Shown here: one piece after another, positions 40,487 to 41,852 of the stretch
Layout of the letters: every line of letters starts with the position of its first letter
Position numbering within the stretch: the stretch's first letter is position 1
From: Spartobacteria bacterium
GTDB lineage: Bacteria; Verrucomicrobiota; Verrucomicrobiia; Chthoniobacterales; UBA10450
Length of the DNA: 41,852 nt
Assembly: GCA_021324035.1 (NCBI GenBank)
Contig: JAJPJU010000188.1
Coordinates: forward strand, 1-41,852
Reading direction: 5' to 3'
Notes under the pieces: model-generated
The model's input: the letters and a program-made list of their open reading frames with translations, nothing else
Databases searched by the model: none
What the model was told of the DNA's origin: nothing
Made by a program: the position numbers and the translations under genes

Positions 40487-41266
40487 GTGCGCCTACCAGA
40501 ACCTTTGAAGAGACCGCTTCGCCCTCTGTGGGAGCTGGGATTGAAAATGATTTATGGGCGCAAAGGAATGCCCGTCGTGGTTAACGAATTCACTTTCAAC
40601 GTCGATCCATCGGTGCGCTTTTTATTTACGCGTTCCTACGATCCAGAAATCGCCTCAATTCTGGATCGCAGTCTCAAACCGGGAATGTGCTGTTGGAATG
40701 TTGGCGCGAACGTCGGCATCCATACGTTGCAATTGGCGGAAAAAGTCGGCCCGACCGGGACGGTTGTCGCGTTCGAGCCTAACCCCCACGCGGCCGCATT
40801 GCTCCGTCGTAACGTGGAGTTCAACAACTACGCCGGCCGCGTAACGATAGTTCAGGCAGCAGTCGGTGAGGTTGAAGGCACAACTGATTTTTTCGTCGCG
40901 GGGTTCGACGGTATGGGACGAGCTCAACGTCCTAATCCGCTGCTTGGCGAGAAAACGAGCCGCGTGTCGGTCCCAGTCGTGACGCTGGACACTTTTGTGA
41001 AATCACAGCGACGGAGACCAGATTGTATCGTCATGGATATTGAAGGGTGGGAAATCGCGGCCCTTCGCGGCGCGCGAACGCTCCTCGCTTCACAACCGTC
41101 ACCGCTTTGGGTGATCGAGCTTCATCCAGACGCGTGGCAGTGGTCCGGGCATTCCCGAGAAGACTTGGAAACGCTTTTGCGTGAATGCGGCGTATCGGCA
41201 AAACCGGTGTCCGGCCAGGGAGACCCGTTGTCGCAATACGGGCACGTCTTACTTTATCCGCAGTAA
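40487..41266 (+). CDS. FkbM-family SAM-dependent methyltransferase
   Basis: A 259-aa cytoplasmic enzyme with a GTG start (RLPEPLKRPLRPLWELGLKM). The SAM-binding motif is CCWNVGANVGIHTLQLAEKV. It is followed by VVAFEPNPHAAALLRRNVEF, the acidic ribose-binding strand. PDCIVMDIEGWEIAALRGAR is the conserved K/x-x-DIEG strand typical of FkbM methyltransferases. These enzymes O-methylate sugars or secondary metabolites. No glycan or metabolite cluster is beside it, so the acceptor is unknown. It converges on the E2-type gene with 4 bp between stops. Confidence 0.9.
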   Translation: MRLPEPLKRPLRPLWELGLKMIYGRKGMPVVVNEFTFNVDPSVRFLFTRSYDPEIASILDRSLKPGMCCWNVGANVGIHTLQLAEKVGPTGTVVAFEPNPHAAALLRRNVEFNNYAGRVTIVQAAVGEVEGTTDFFVAGFDGMGRAQRPNPLLGEKTSRVSVPVVTLDTFVKSQRRRPDCIVMDIEGWEIAALRGARTLLASQPSPLWVIELHPDAWQWSGHSREDLETLLRECGVSAKPVSGQGDPLSQYGHVLLYPQ

Positions 41267-41270
41267 TCGA

Positions 41271-41852
41271 TCACCGATTCGCCGCGACGCGTTCGCTCGG
41301 AATTTTGAACTGCTCGATCTGATCTTTGATGTCGCGAACGAACGAGGCCGCGCCGGCGCCGTTCACCACACGATGATCGAACGTGAGCGAAAGTGTAATG
41401 ACTTCGGTGGTTTCGTTTTTCTTTCCGTTCGGAATGATTTCCCGGTGCGCAGTACCAACAAACAGGGTTCCGACCGACGGCGGAACGACGATTGGCGCGC
41501 CCACTTTAACGCCGAACGCGCCAAGACTGGTTATCACAACCGGCGCATTCATGGCATCGACCCGGCCTTTGCGCGTCTCATTCACCGTGTCGTCATAAAT
41601 TTTTACGAACTCGGGCCAGCTCTTCGTGTTCGCCTCGGCAATCACCGCGGTTGCAAGGCGATCGCCTTCCAGCGCGACCGCCATCCCGAGATCGAAGTTC
41701 TCGTTCTCGACGATACTTTCGTCTTCCAGAATCAATCGCCGAAATGGCGCGTGTTTTTCCATCGCCCGGACAACCGCCCACGCGATCATCACTGAAGGGG
41801 AGGGGGCGCTTCTGCCATTTGTTTTCTTGGCCGCATCGCGCGCTTTCGAAAT
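41271..41852 (-). CDS. 2-oxoacid dehydrogenase E2-type acyltransferase, 3' part
   Basis: The C-terminal catalytic domain of a dihydrolipoamide acyltransferase (E2) or relative. The frame is open beyond the right window edge, so the lipoyl and binding domains, if any, lie outside. VMIAWAVVRAMEKHAPFRRL, DLGMAVALEGDRLATAVIAE and VGTLFVGTAHREIIPNGKK fit the CoA-acyltransferase fold. The active-site motif is DHRVVNGAGAASFV: the catalytic His is present, but the Asp of the usual HxxxDG is Asn. That change may lower or alter activity, or mark a related subfamily. The complex (pyruvate, 2-oxoglutarate or branched-chain) cannot be told from this part. Confidence 0.88.
   Translation of the reverse strand: MSKARDAAKKTNGRSAPSPSVMIAWAVVRAMEKHAPFRRLILEDESIVENENFDLGMAVALEGDRLATAVIAEANTKSWPEFVKIYDDTVNETRKGRVDAMNAPVVITSLGAFGVKVGAPIVVPPSVGTLFVGTAHREIIPNGKKNETTEVITLSLTFDHRVVNGAGAASFVRDIKDQIEQFKIPSERVAANR

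Noticed and set aside
1..41852. tRNA, rRNA, IS elements or phage genes
   Set aside because: None recognised on either strand.

Overview
The window comes from a Gram-negative bacterium with an outer membrane: it carries an LptF/LptG-type permease, a LolA-like carrier, an RND/MMPL exporter and a lipoprotein. The gene content (TolB-like/TPR membrane proteins in bulk, actinobacterial-type glycogen synthase, zinc-free S14, CPXCG protein) and the many intergenic repeats suggest Verrucomicrobiota, perhaps a soil Chthoniobacterales-like lineage. That placement is an inference from gene style, not a proof. No rRNA, tRNA, phage, IS element or CRISPR array was recognised.

Layout. 1-1000: end of an FMN-dependent alpha-hydroxy-acid oxidase gene and a small secreted protein with an 11-Gln tail. 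1028-3071 (minus): two related DJ-1/PfpI genes, one exported and fused to a YHS-like metal site, the other a GlxA-type AraC regulator. 3174-20403 (minus): the dominant feature, eight paralogous membrane proteins built as three N-terminal TM helices, a TolB/FlgO-like periplasmic domain, a long TPR domain and a conserved C-terminal tail. Neighbouring copies mostly overlap by stop/start (ATGA, TGATG, TAGTG). They form cluster A (20403 to 10793, with a small membrane protein embedded) and cluster B (10118 to 3174, led by an SMP-30-like secreted protein), separated by one plus-strand secreted protein. One copy is frameshifted, one has lost 39 codons, and a fossil N-terminus of a ninth lies at 5346-5409. 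The TM+TolB heads are nearly constant in some pairs while the TPR parts diverge, which suggests a diversifying gene family.

20775-26541: two FAD enzymes (a PHBH-fold monooxygenase and a CrtI/CrtO-like oxidoreductase), an NTF2-like protein, a pyrimidine-dimer glycosylase, a KTSC protein with a small membrane protein, and a secreted BNR-repeat protein. 26538-31587 (minus): a probable envelope export operon of FAD halogenase-like enzyme (frameshifted), lipoprotein, MMPL exporter and LolA-like carrier. 31688-41852: LptF/LptG permease, a hypothetical protein, rpsN, a CNNM/CorC-type protein, a CPXCG zinc ribbon, NRAMP metal transporter, UspA, glycogen synthase, a secreted hypothetical protein, an FkbM methyltransferase and the end of an E2 acyltransferase gene.

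Two repeat systems fill the intergenic gaps and sometimes enter genes. (1) Nine loci hold degenerate tandem repeats with exactly 7-nt period; the words differ from locus to locus, and four loci are arranged as inverted arm pairs. (2) Five REP-like elements can fold as an outer stem enclosing two hairpins, with GTAGC/GCTAC-like outer arms. One of them supplies the start codon and the first residues of a lipoprotein signal peptide. Together with the TPR array these are the most notable observations here.
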